This document shows positions 12,427 through 23,603 of a DNA stretch of 64,000 nucleotides, piece after piece. A program made the position numbers and the translations under genes. The stretch lies in contig NC_084923.1 of assembly GCF_958298935.1 (NCBI RefSeq), positions 8,248,501 through 8,312,500 on the forward strand, in the 5' to 3' direction. Position 1 is the first letter of the stretch. Each line of letters starts with the position of its first letter. The stretch is from Phragmites australis (taxonomy: Eukaryota > Streptophyta > Magnoliopsida > Poales > Poaceae). A model generated the notes under the pieces. The model was not told where the DNA came from and did no database searches. It saw only the letters and a list, made by a program, of their open reading frames with translations.

Positions 12427-13890
12427 AAGGATCGAATGACCCAAGAGGGGGGTTAATTGGGCTTTTCCCAAGGTATCGAGGAATTGGCACTCCCTACTAA
12501 TCATCGTTAGAGCATCCACTAAGGACATCACTCCTCCTTGAGTCACTAAGACTCTCCTTGAGTTACCAAGACTCTTCTCAGTTCATCAAGACTCAAGTGT
12601 TCACTAGTGATAGCCACTTCTCCGTCTCCGGGTTGGTAGGCTTCAAATCAAGCACAAGGCTTCCACTTGGGACTCCCATAAGAACTCCAAAAACTCACAA
12701 GACACCTCTAATCACCAAGACTGGCTAGTTGTTATCAACCACCAAGAGTAACAAGTCGATAGCTTTATTTGATCCAAATCAAGCCTAGACTACAGCTATA
12801 TGCACACTTGCTACTCTCATTGCACTAATGATATCATTAATCTTCAATTAATAACTTTGAAAATCACTCTAGTGCACTCTCTTCCCTCTCGATCACACAT
12901 TAAGTGTTTCTACTCTTCTGCACTGCAAGGTTATCTCCAAGAGATGAAATGAGAGGGTATTTATAGGCTAGAGGTCCAAAACTAGCTGTTGCCTAACCAC
13001 CCATATTTTTTATAAATGTTGAATGATCTGATGTGCACAAGCTTCAAGCACCGTACCATCCGATGTGAATCGTCCACCCAAAACTAGTCGTTACTGCCAC
13101 TAAATCCTCCAGTGAATTATCCTATCCGATACAAGCGTCGGACCATCCGGCGTGTATGCTTTCATCTTCTAGTTAACCAAAGGAAATCCCAACGAACTTT
13201 ACTCCGGCAACGCCTCCAATATGTGTCGGACCATTCGATGTGTATAAGTCTATTTTCTAGTGAACAAAAAATTCCTCTGTGCTTTACTCCGACCTAGCCT
13301 CTAATGTGTATGTTGGACCATCCAGCATGTACAACTTTGAACTTCTTCTTCTGAAAAATACTCTGGTGTGTACAACACCTCACTGTCAGACCATCTGGCG
13401 TGTTCAACCTTGAAGTCCTGCTTCTGAACAAATCTTTCAGCATGTACAACTCTTCAAGCACTCAACCATCCAACATATAGAAGTTTTCCAAAACTCATCC
13501 AATTCAAACTTATTTAAGTTCTAACTTCTTTTCAACTCATCCATGGGCTTCTCTGAGCTACCTAGTGTTAGAATTTCATAAGTGTGCATCCAACCAAATC
13601 TAGACTCAACTAGATCAAACTACTACTCTTAGCCCCTCTTTATAGTAAGATCAAAGAACAAATAAAGAAACCATATACTACTCTAAGTGCCTTTCATCTC
13701 CTTATGGCACTTAGAACTAGAAGGTCCTTAATTTTGACGTGCATATCCTTTGATCGCTTAACCATTCACTTAAGGGGTCAAGATCACCCAATAATATTGT
13801 GAACTAATTTTTTAATTTTCCTTCAAAACAAACTTGTTAGTCACAATTGTATGATTATCGTTAATCATCAAAACACTTACCACTTACCTA
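12427..13890 (-). mobile_element. Remnant of an LTR retrotransposon-like repeat, probably minus orientation
   Basis: The stretch begins with the grass-repeat sequence GAATGACCCAAGAGGGG and contains a periodic motif, approximately GACCATCCGGCGTGTACAAC, recurring every 60-75 bp from about 13020 to 13480. Read on the minus strand it has AACAGCTAGTT followed by CCTATAAATACCCTC, a TATA-like site. The same arrangement occurs in the opposite orientation near 52850-52910, so the two are probably copies of one LTR family. No coding remains or target duplication were found, and the boundaries are approximate. Confidence 0.5.
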
Positions 13891-13913
13891 GGAGTCTAGA
13901 TGCTACACCCTCT

Positions 13914-14147
13914 TAGAGCGGCATCCCAACGCGGCGCATTGTCTTCCTGTTCCTGCCACCATCGGCCGATAGCTACCGAACAATACAACTCAAGGGGCAT
14001 GTGTTCGTTGGCACCGATGGCGAGATTGCAGTTGTCCATGGTCACTCTGCTCCTCACACCCTCCCTTCATCTGAATTGGTCGATGCAACAAAGTTCCACA
14101 TCACGCTCGCCTCAATGTACCTAGAATTTGTCCTCATCTCTAACTAA
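13914..14147 (+). pseudogene. Unrecognised coding-like fragment
   Basis: One frame is open for about 78 codons to the TAA at 14145-14147. It reads like real protein, for example RIVFLFLPPSADSYRTIQLK, VFVGTDGEIAVVHGHS and ELVDATKFHITLASMYLEF. It has no start codon in this frame, and the DNA around it is AT-rich and noncoding. I do not recognise the family. It could be a stray exon of a decayed gene or a transposon-captured fragment, or simply chance. Confidence 0.3.
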
Positions 14148-15480
14148 ACATGTATATGTGTTTATTGACTAGAACGTGTTCGACATAATGCTTGAATGAC
14201 AAGAGCATGTGTATTTCTAATTCATCCCTCTTTGGTTCATGGATAATTGAATTCATGATTAGGTTTAGCTAATTAAGTTGTACAATCTGTTTACAAATAG
14301 ACACTTTGCTAATATTTTAGTTGAAATGTGTTGGGCAGAATGCTTGAATGTTGTTTATTTAATTTTGTTTACAGAACCAAGCTCTATGAATTTTTTCACC
14401 AATTTCTTTTAGTAATGCTTGTACATGTGCATTCATTTTACCAGGAAGATTCTTGGTGGCATAGAAGTATTGATACATTGGCGATTTTAATGACAGGTGC
14501 ATCCAAAATTAAGCAATTGTCATTTCCTAGGGCTAAAAAATAAAGCTATTTGATAATGGTCAATTCCTAGATGTTAACTATATTATCATGAAAGGAACAA
14601 CTTACATGTTGATATATCGTATGAGCCAGTGCTACCGTAATCATCCCCATCCCTTGGCCCATGATCGATTGCTAGCAGCGACTTGCTCTGCAAATAAGCA
14701 AGGTATGCGACATCCTCATCATGTGCACCAATTCTTGGTTGATGATGCCATTTAGGGGAGCATTATGGTTCAATTGTATAGAGTGGTCTTCTGTTTGTTT
14801 TAAAAAATATGGTTCATTGGTTTAAAGATAATGATATCATGAACTTTTTGCTTGGCAATGTTTTTTCTAAACTTTTTTTTACCCATGTAAATTAAAATTG
14901 ACATAACAATTCTTAATGAGAAGGTAACCCATTTTACCTATACTTTCTATTGATCAGTGTATTACTCGCATATGGCGTATTGATCATAATCCAGTTTTAT
15001 GATCAGATAATTTTATTTTGGTTAAACATATTTATGTGAACTTTAATAATACATTACATGGGAGAACATCACAAATTGTATCAACCATCAATGGTTGCTT
15101 TGGTGAATCATCCACTAGCAATCAATTCTTTTAATATATGATCTCATATTATGCATGACTTGTAAAATAACATATATGTGATTATTTTACCATTTCTATG
15201 TTGTCCATAGGACAACTGAAGTAATTATCTAAACCTACTATAGTTTGATATATGGAAAATCAACAGATTATTTGGTAAATTAACTGAGATTTCTTGAAAC
15301 ATAAAATTTGAGTGAGGTTTATTCTGACTATAGTATTATATTTGATAGTGATAGTGATATTTCCACTTATGTGCACTTTTCCCGTTCATTTAGAGCTCCT
15401 AATTTGTAGGGGTCAATCATTAACTTGACTGGAAATCCATGATGGCTTAACAACATCCTTTGAGAAGATCGAGACTGGAT
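14148..15480. other. AT-rich spacer
   Basis: No supported feature. The DNA is strongly AT-rich with short open frames only. It lies between the unrecognised fragment and the F-box pseudogene. Confidence 0.45.
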
Positions 15481-15491
15481 TGAAGCTCTAG

Positions 15492-16260
15492 CCTCCCATC
15501 GAGCTTCTCGAGCCCATAGGGGAGCATCTCTCCTTCGGCCACAACGTGGCCTCCTTCTGATCCATCTGCGCTATGTGGCACGATGTCGTGCCATTTGCAA
15601 TCTTCGCACCACTCCTACTGCTTTCGCTCGACCCTAACTTTGACATCGTCACCTTCTACAATGTCTCAAAGAACGAGGTGTTCTCTTTATCACTATTAGA
15701 CATGTGCGGCAAGGTGTCGTGCAGCTCGTCGTGTGGGTGGTTGGCTCTGAGGGACGAGTCTGCGTCCGTGACAATACTGAACTCCTTCACTAGCACCTGC
15801 ATTGACCTCTCGTTGGGCGACATGCATGTCACGACGGTGTCCTCCTCGATACACGTGTCTAAAATGGACACCCGGTGGGTGCTCCATCCCGATGATGACT
15901 ACGGTAATGTGGTTGGTGCAAGTGCCATCATGCTAGACAAGATGATGCATGTGTTCTTCAATGAGATTGTGCTCTCTGTGCTTCCTGACACCGACGATCA
16001 AGAGTGCGTGGCCATGGCCATGCTCGTGAGGTCCATGAAGATTGTGTTCTACCAGGTCGGGGTCAATAGTGTGTGAACGTTGTTTGACACCTACCTAGAA
16101 TGCTCTGTGAACTCTGTCATACATTGCAAATAGAGCTTCTTTGTAATTGACTGCTCCGGAGAGATCTCCATATGCATCAACATTGCCGCTGGTGCAACCC
16201 GACCATGAAGCTGATGCCACCACTGTCGCCACCTGCACAACTCAATTATCGTAGCTACCT
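15492..16260 (+). pseudogene. F-box/DUF295 (KIB1-4 type beta-propeller) pseudogene
   Basis: One frame carries an F-box-like start (PPIELLEPIGEHLSFGHNVA), a TGA stop at 15558-15560, then 167 open codons with the grass DUF295 pattern: VVPFAIFAPLLLLSLDP, VFSLSLLDMCGKVSC, GWLALRDESASVTILNSFT and TRWVLHPDDDYGNV. Further stops follow at 16074-16076 and beyond, while similarity continues (LFDTYLECSVNSVIHCK, SFFVIDCSGEISICIN). Intact relatives are F-box proteins of the large, fast-evolving grass DUF295 family, presumed SCF ubiquitin-ligase adaptors. Several stops look like C-to-T or G-to-A changes (CGA to TGA, TGG to TAG or TGA), as expected for a silenced, methylated copy. The upstream start is also lost. 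I am confident it is dead and fairly confident of the family. Confidence 0.72.
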
Positions 16261-17640
16261 AGAATCAAATGGTAAACTTCACAAGTAGATGTGGAGTTAC
16301 ATTTTGATTTTTATATTTGTATATTTCAAAAATAAAAAAAATGCAAAACTAGGTGTCCCTTTGAAAAAAAAGGCAAAGACATATTGCCGAGCTGTGACAG
16401 CCCAAAATCCTTAATCAGGTTATTAAGCATTCATGTATATATAAATCCAAACCTATATAACCCACCAATAAATAAAATATATAAATAAGAAACCAATCCA
16501 ATCTAACCCGCCAAATATTTCCACTTGAACCTACCTAAACTGAACCTCAGGGATGGATTCCAATTTCCTGCTCAATCCGGATGCCAGCCCAACTACCTAA
16601 GTGCATGTTTGTTAGCCTTTTATTTTGGCTTTTCTAAAAATCTATGATTTTGATTTGTTGAAAAGTTATTTTTGGTGGAGAGGTTGGAGAAGACTCGAAC
16701 GGCGATGCAGCGCCCCAATCCGCTCGACCTTGGCAGCGTCGCGCTACCTACTGGTAGCGCTGCTGTCTCATGCGACGGAAGTAAATTCTATAAGACCTTG
16801 TCTTATGAAAGATCCTCTCCACTATGATGACACGTGTCCATTCTCTCTATTCGTCAGCCCAGCCATTAAATCACAAGATAGATGTCATAAATAGGATCTC
16901 ATGAGATTCTATAAAATTTACTTTCTCATGCGACTGTAAGATAGGACAAGGATTGGACGACGATCCAAATATGGACCCATTCAACCTTGTTCAAGCTGTA
17001 TGAACACAAAAATAGAGAGAGAATTTTTTATCTGCTATTGAAAATTCATCTAATTTCTTATTTATCATTAGATCCATCTGTTATTGACACATCAAGAAAT
17101 TAAATGAATTTTTATTTCTAGTGACAGAAGAAATTTATTCAAATAAAGAACCCATTCTAATCCTACCTAACCTGCTTTCCTAATAAACTCAATCCAACTC
17201 AATTGCTATCTAAAACAAAGCAAACCTGGCTACCAACCCGGCTCAAAAAACCTATTTCAACTCAAACCATTAATGCAGGGCATATCATATTCCCCTCTAA
17301 CGAGGATAATAAGACATCTCTCCACCACCTCGAGACATCAAGCCTGCGACAGCGGTGCCGCCTCAGCCGCACGTTCTGTCTTGGCTTCCCCGTACAAAGT
17401 TTCTTCAGCAACAAATACGAGCTGCACGCGGAAAAAACGTTGACACAGCAAAGAGGTGGAAGAAAAATCCTATGAACAGATATCTAGGCTCATCAAACTG
17501 GACCATGGACAGCTCAAATCTTAAAGCATACATCCCACCAACTCCCCCATTAACCCGCAATACCATTCATGATTCTCTGGATTCTAATCTCGATAAATTC
17601 TTCAACTTCCTTCGCAAGAAGACACAAGGAGGGTAGGCTT
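16261..17640. other. AT-rich spacer with a possible small MITE
   Basis: No gene is supported. Apart from the short inverted repeat at 16778-16917, I see only AT-rich DNA with short open frames that lack recognisable domains. Confidence 0.45.
16778..16917. repeat. Imperfect hairpin, MITE-like
   Basis: The left arm reads GGAAGTAAATTCTATAAG and the right arm, inverted, AAAGTAAATTTTATAGAATC. Both are flanked by CTCATGCGAC. The arms are about 30 bp and the whole unit about 140 bp. This resembles a small MITE, but I cannot assign a superfamily or a target duplication. Confidence 0.4.
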
Positions 17641-17644
17641 CGAC

Positions 17645-18010
17645 CACTACACTATGGCCAGTGTTGGCTCCGACCAAGATGGTTCTCTGGTCGAAAAGAG
17701 TCTTCACCACGACGTCGCTGGTCGGTTTTATACTTGAATCGACTGTGAAAATGAGTTAATAGTTTGTGATATATGATGTAAAGCATCTGTTTTTTGCGAA
17801 GAATCGTATGCAATATGAACATAAAACCGACGGCTTTTTACAGTAATTGTCCGTGATATCTGACGTCACATATATGGTTTTAACCGGCTCATTTAACTGT
17901 CTAAGATATTCATAATCACATATGGTGAAGAAACCATTAGTCATTGAAAGGATTATTAAGACACTTTACGGCAGACGAAACCATCTGAAATGAAGTAGTT
18001 TGTTGTAGTG
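17645..18010. mobile_element. Short CACTA-like element
   Basis: The left end reads CACTACACTATGGCCAGTG. The right end is TTTGTTGTAGTG, which inverted is CACTACAACAAA, the classic CACTA terminus. The body is about 366 bp with GACCA/TGGTC-type subterminal motifs and no coding capacity. The 3-bp flanks (GAC and TAG) do not match, so either a boundary or the call may be slightly off. Confidence 0.45.
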
Positions 18011-18034
18011 TAGGTAGTAGATCGGACTTGAATA

Positions 18035-18740
18035 TTCCTTATGCACTCTTAAGTTCGTGCATGGCTTTATCGTAATAAGGTTTTCAAACCTGTTAATTAG
18101 CTCGTGCTTCCTCGAAGCGAGACTTTTTCCATCCAAATTTTAGGAAATCTCCCGATTTATCATGGCTAAAATTTTAACTTGTGTCTAGTTCAAGAGCTGA
18201 TTCTTTGAGGGGCATACATGTCAGTCATGAGTACATATTTGTGCCGCTAAATGTTTGGGCTATTTAGAGTTTCTTATGCACTCCCGAGTATGAGCATGCA
18301 TCACTTTCGAGTGATGAGGGTTTCTGAACCGAAAACTGTTACGACTTAGGTATTTCTAGTTTTTCATGTAGTTTTTCTCAGCCAATTCTCGATTAAGCCA
18401 ACTGATTTATTGTGGCCATATTTTAAGATAGATTAATTTAGTTCAAGACCTGATTCTTTTTGGCGGCGTTTGTATCAAGCATATGTTCCGTGTGCTACCA
18501 AATGTTGTGTCATTTAGTGTGTGGGGGACACTCTTGAGTATGTGCATGCTTGGCTTTTCGGTAATAAGGATTTCCAAATCGAAAAACGTTAGAACTGTTA
18601 CATAGATGCTTCCAGTTGTCCACACGGCTTTTCTAAGCAAAATCTCGAATAAGCCATTCAATTTATTGTTGCGAAATTTTAAGTTGAGTTTAGTTCAAGA
18701 TCTGTGTTTTGGGAGATACAAATGTTCATCCAAATGTTTT
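18035..18740. repeat. Three diverged ~230-255-bp tandem units, satellite-like
   Basis: Three copies follow in the same order. Each has a TGCACTC..GAGTATG.GCATG segment (near 18044, 18276 and 18530), then a TCGTAATAAGG-like segment, a TTTTCTCAGCCAA/TCTAAGCAAAATCTCGA segment, a GATTTATTGT..C segment and TTTAGTTCAAGA.CTG. The spacing is roughly 230-255 bp. Copies differ at many sites, so the array is old. It resembles a fragment of a plant satellite and sits between two CACTA-like elements. Confidence 0.6.
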
Positions 18741-18877
18741 AGATCCTGTAGGGCAATTGTTTAACCGTAGATTCAACAATAAGAGGCTATCTAGAATCAC
18801 ATTACATCATTGTGAGCTGTCCGAAGCTCATTTAAAATGTTTAGCACTGCCAAAATAGCAATATAGATGGGTCCCAA

Positions 18878-19862
18878 CACTACAACAGAAAGGTCTTTTA
18901 ATGACGGCTCAAAAGGGTCATTCAGTGTCGGCTTTCCAACCAGCAGATCGGTCAGTATTGAAAATTACTTATAATCATTACCAGTTGTACAACCAGTACT
19001 GAAAGTAGTTTTCGAGAGAAAAAAAAAGGAGTAAACGAGCTGGCTCGATTGAGCTAGATCGTCTGCCGCCGCCGTTGCGACCGCTTAGCTCGCTGATGGA
19101 GCCTTGCTCTGTCCTACACAAAGAAATCACAAGGCACGAAGGCTGCCGCCACCACAGAAACCACAAGCGGGGTATGAAGGATCTTCGTGGACCCTGCTAT
19201 GGATCCACGATGCTCACTACCATGGATTCCACCGCTCACCACCGTGGATCCCGCCGCTCACCATCATGGATCCTGCCACTCACCATTGTGGATCCCGTCG
19301 TGGATCTCCAACCCTAGCGAGATCCATGGCCGGATCCGATGGATGCCGTCGTGGATCTCGCAAGGGGCGGAGTTGCTGGTCGATGGGGGAGGCCGTGAGG
19401 AGGAGGCCGGTGAGGGGATGAGGGAGAGAGAGAAAGGCTGGTGGGGGAATAGGAGGAGGCTAGTGGGGGGAGGAGGAGGAGGACGGCGATAAGGGAGGAT
19501 ATAAGGTAGAGAGAGGGGGGAAGAGGTGAGGCAGAGAGGGCCGAGATCGAATGTGCGGGGAGATAAGGTGGACAGAACCGAGCCGTGGATGTGAGGTGAG
19601 CTAGAAAGTGATTCAATAAAATTTTTGGATCCGCTTCTCTCAATAGTACCAGTTCAAATTAAAAACCAGCACTGATAGTATTAGTATCGGTTTTTAGTAT
19701 GAATCGATACTGATAATAACTTATCAATACCTGTTATTTTTTAAAATCAACATTGATATTGATTTTCTTACGAATCAACAATGATAATCGCATCAATGCT
19801 AGTTCTGACCTTACATGCATTGATGATCTGGTACGAATGACCAATTGTATTGTAATATAGTG
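18878..19862. mobile_element. Non-autonomous CACTA-like element
   Basis: The left end reads CACTACAACAGAAAGGTC and the right end, inverted, CACTATATTACAATAC. Both ends carry subterminal motifs such as CCAGTACTGA and GTATCGGTTTTTAGTATGA. There is no transposase. The interior (about 19050-19600) is GC-rich, includes a 22-bp minisatellite and may be captured sequence. CAA occurs on both sides only if the right end is moved by one base, so the target duplication is uncertain. Confidence 0.55.
19190..19312. repeat. 22-bp minisatellite inside the CACTA-like element
   Basis: Four to five units of about 22 bp follow the pattern TGGATCCCGCCGCTCACCAT with point differences. The array ends in shortened TGGATC units. 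Confidence 0.65.
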
Positions 19863-20339
19863 TCAATGAGTAGAGAGTGGTGGCAACGTATTGTGCCGAG
19901 ATAAGCCTAGCTCCTTCACCAACTCTCTCGCCATTGGTGGGAGGAGCACACGGAACCTAGCATGGGATAGCCGTTAGATTATTGCATGGTAGGTAAATTT
20001 ATATGCCCACGGCCATGATCCTTCGCAGCATGACAGCTTGCCAATTCATTATTTAAGCTTGTGGATTGAAAGAGATATGTAAACTATGTGATTTAGTTCA
20101 GTCAATGTGCCTTCATATGCTTCGAAGTACACAATTCAGTTACCCATGCATTTCTCTAGCGCTTGCAACAGAATTGTACATGGGCTCTTGATTCTACTGT
20201 GATGTTGTTACTCCATATCATACCAAATTAACCGTCACCTAGTAGTTAACAAAGGAAATCTTCTGGATTCTAAATCTAGCTAGCTAACCTATGATAATCG
20301 TTCATCTTTGTGGTGTAAATGATCAAGGGAAAGGAAATC

Positions 20340-21537
20340 ATGGTTGGGGAGCCGGCCAATTGCGAGTGCCTACTGCCGCTGCTGGAGGACGACCCAGTGG
20401 CGGCGGCGGAGCTCCCAGAATAGCTGCAGGTGCTACAGAGGACCAGGTTCTGGGAGCTGTGCAAGGGGCACACAGATGAGAACATGGCGGAGAGGACTGC
20501 ATGTTCTGCCTCTAGTGCTACAAAGTTTTCTGCCTCCACTGCACACACGACGAGCCCGATCACCGCCTCCTCAAGGTCCGCCACTACGTCTACCGGTCTG
20601 TCATCCTTACCAAGGACATATAGGAACTGAATATTGATGTGACAAGGGTACATGTATATGTGCATAAATAATGATCATGACAATATTTTTGTTGTAACTG
20701 AGAGTACAATCAAGAACACATATCTTATACACGACATAGTCACATCATATATACCACGACATAAGCATACCACATGTGTGTGCGTCACATGATCATAGAA
20801 TATGGACGTATGTCCACCTTAAGCTTGTCAAACTTAGTGTACTTTCCAAATTTACACTTGTACATGCAGACGTATGTTATCAATAGCTGAAAAAGAGTGC
20901 ATCTAAGGCCCATGAAAAGATCCCATTGTTTAGACCTCAAGCTAGGGCACCTGGTTACTTGACCTGTCACTGTTGGCTTTGCAATGCATCCAACCTATTA
21001 TGTTCACTTATATGCAAGGTTACTCTCTTCATTCTTAGCTAGCATTGTTATTATCATCTAAGTTTACTTAATTAATTTGCAAGTTAGAATCATACACAAG
21101 TCCTTGTTTTCTCTTTAATTGCAACTTTAGCATGTTCCATGAGTTCCATCTAAATAAAGTTTAACTTGTTACATCATCTTTTGCATTAAAAGAACGACAA
21201 TAATATATTTGCGAGTAAAGAGAAAATACTATTGTTCTCTCTTGTGTAGTTGTAGTATGAATGTTCATAGGTATAGCTCTCAATTTCCCTTTCTTTTCAG
21301 GGCAAAGTAAATGTGTCACGGGCTTACTTCTCAGGGCCTGAGGTTAAGTGTCAATATAGGAGCATTCAAGCAAATATGTTGGCAGATGCAGCATCGGCGG
21401 CTGATCAGCACCATGTACCTACAACTGACCATGGAAACCCCCCGGAGTCATCTGACGCACTGTCGGTGGTGAATCGACAGCCTTCAGAATATGGCTCGTT
21501 TCGCAGGCTGGTGCGCAAGCAGGTGGAGGGCCACTGA
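20340..21537 (+). pseudogene. PLATZ zinc-binding transcription factor pseudogene
   Basis: From an ATG at 20340 the frame reads MVGEPANCECLLPLLEDD, then meets TAG at 20421-20423, and continues RTRFWELCKGHTDEN. After a frame change it reads MFCL-stop-CYKVFCLHC, then DHRLLKVRHYVYRSVIL and, past another stop, ELNIDVTR. Cys/His spacing and the VRHYVYRSV segment match PLATZ proteins, plant-specific zinc-dependent DNA-binding repressors. A segment from about 21301 (GKVNVSRAYFSGPEVKCQYR, open to TGA at 21535-21537), preceded by a good TTTTCAG acceptor, may be a surviving last exon; that link is inference. The middle exon with the second zinc site is missing. At least three stops and one frameshift make the gene dead. 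Confidence 0.58.
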
Positions 21538-23189
21538 GGTTGCTGTTCTTCTAATGTGTTGCTCAAGAGAGCTGAATAATTAGGCTTGAATCAGGGAGTT
21601 GCTAAATCTAGCCATGATGGCCAGGTTTGACCCAACACTATGGTTGTACTGCCTTTTGTTATTGTTATTATTGAACTTGTTGTAGTGTGAACTGATATCG
21701 ATTTAGGTGAACCTATTGCTACGATTTTCATGTGCTATTTGTTTGATAATGTGGTTGTGCAAGAAATGTCTCGGGCACTAGGACTAAAAACTAGTGGCCT
21801 ATTCAGGAAAAGTTCAGTTTTACAATGTTTTTGTGTAGCCCATGTTAAAAATTGATATGTTATATACTAGTACTAACTGAGTTGTAACTATAGTATCTGA
21901 GAGCAGAGAATGAAATAAAAGGTGGTAACCGGCCGGTTACCAATCGTACTGGCCGGTAAACATGTTACAAGCTGGTATTGGCTGATTTGCATAACTATTT
22001 TGATGCTTTCTTATTGTTATTGCTTACGAAATACCAAACAAACATAATATTTTGAAGAAACAATGTGTCTGAACAACAAAATAATAATTGCTAAATTGAA
22101 TAGACCGAAATAATACTGATAACCTGCCGGTTTTCACCAGTTGCCGTGCCTAGATCTGTAAATTTAAGTAATCCGGTCTTTGGTCTGCTATAAGCAATTA
22201 CTAGACAGAATGAGCAGTACAAGTTTCTTTACAAATCAAAGTCATAGAGAAAGACGGTAGAAGTGCCGGGATGCGTTAAGGCGCTAAACATATGGTCCTA
22301 GATAAAGAAAGGTTACTTATTTGGGATTATGGTTTCACTTGCCTTCTCTTTCTAGAGTAATGTTATATGGTGGATGCATTTGAACAATCGGTATTGCTTA
22401 CATCCGCTTTAAGAAGTTCCATTTATGCATGAGCTGTTAGCTTTTAAGATTTTATTTCTCATACACACAGTATTTTTTAAGCAAAACGTACATATAGGGT
22501 TGTGAAAAATAAAAAAGGTAAAAACTAGAGCTTGTGTTTTTATTACAAAAAATTCCTACTGTTCGTGAATGCTCTGAATTCTCTTGAGAATTTTCGAAGG
22601 AATGCACCAGCAGTTAACGTTCCTCCCGAGCCTTGCAGAAAAAAGATAATAAACTATTGCCATTGTGCTTCGTTTTTTCCAGACTCGTAATTCACTCAGT
22701 TGGCAGGTGCAATACACACAGTACATTCAACATTAAATTATTTCCATAACTTGCAGAGGCTCTAAAACAAATAGAGCACTGCCAATTAAACCCACATGTA
22801 ATAACTTCCATATTATTTCTCCCTGATTCACATAAAATTATTCAGCTATGGATAGGGTATAACAAAGAAGAAACTAATCAACGAGTGGTACTGATAGCAA
22901 CTATGAGTGAACAAACTCTGGTGTCAATAGATCTCTATAAGGTAGCGCTGACTTCGCATTTGTTCTGGCAGGACTAGGAATCTGGACTACAGATTTATGG
23001 AGGGGAAAGGAGGCTACCGACAAGAGGGGAGATAGTAATTTTTTAGAGAATTTAGGGGGTTTTCTAGTAAAGAATATAAGACTGATAGCGGACAGGATAT
23101 GGATAATGGGATCCCGTAGATTTACAAGTTGATGCAAAGAAAAAAAAGGGGTAAGATTGATTTCGAACAAGATATGAATAATGGGATCC
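21538..23189. other. Spacer, probably the original downstream region of the PXN gene
   Basis: No gene is supported. The sequence is AT-rich. Near 23089 and 23166 a ~25-bp stretch (GATATG.ATAATGGGATCC) occurs twice as a direct repeat. Because the retrotransposon at 23195-27573 is a later insertion, this DNA was originally contiguous with the 3' end of the PXN gene. Confidence 0.45.
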
Positions 23190-23194
23190 TATAT

Positions 23195-23603
23195 TGTCAC
23201 GTCCTTGCGACAGCGACCGAAGAGGATATGAGTGAGAGGTGGCCGGTCTGTCGCTTGCCGGCTTCCTGCCAGTGGTGAAGAAGATGAAGACGCCAAGGCA
23301 TCGGCTGATTGGAAGCATAGATGAGATAGCAAAGAACTTGATGTGAGAATTAGATTAATCTATTCCTTGCCTCTTTCATGTCTTGGCTGCTCATTAAATA
23401 GAGTCCCAGCCGAACATATTCTAATCCTATTACAATTCGGTCTCCTAACTCAATCTCAACTAATCCTACCTTATCTGATTATATTGTCTTCTCTCAATAT
23501 AACTATGCTTATTTATTTAAATATAAATATGGTAACTTAGATACTACTTTGATTTCCTGCCGCCTGCTGTCTGCGCCTACTATAAGTATTTCCGATCATA
23601 ACA
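23195..23603 (-). repeat. 3' LTR of the Ty3-gypsy element
   Basis: 409 bp, starting TGTCACGTCC and ending GATCATAACA on the plus strand. It is the same length as the partner LTR. In the element's own orientation this is the downstream LTR. The last codons of pol run into it. Confidence 0.95.

Noticed and set aside
20276..20665. Minus-strand 129-codon open frame
   Set aside because: Antisense to the PLATZ pseudogene, whose plus-strand segments match the family.
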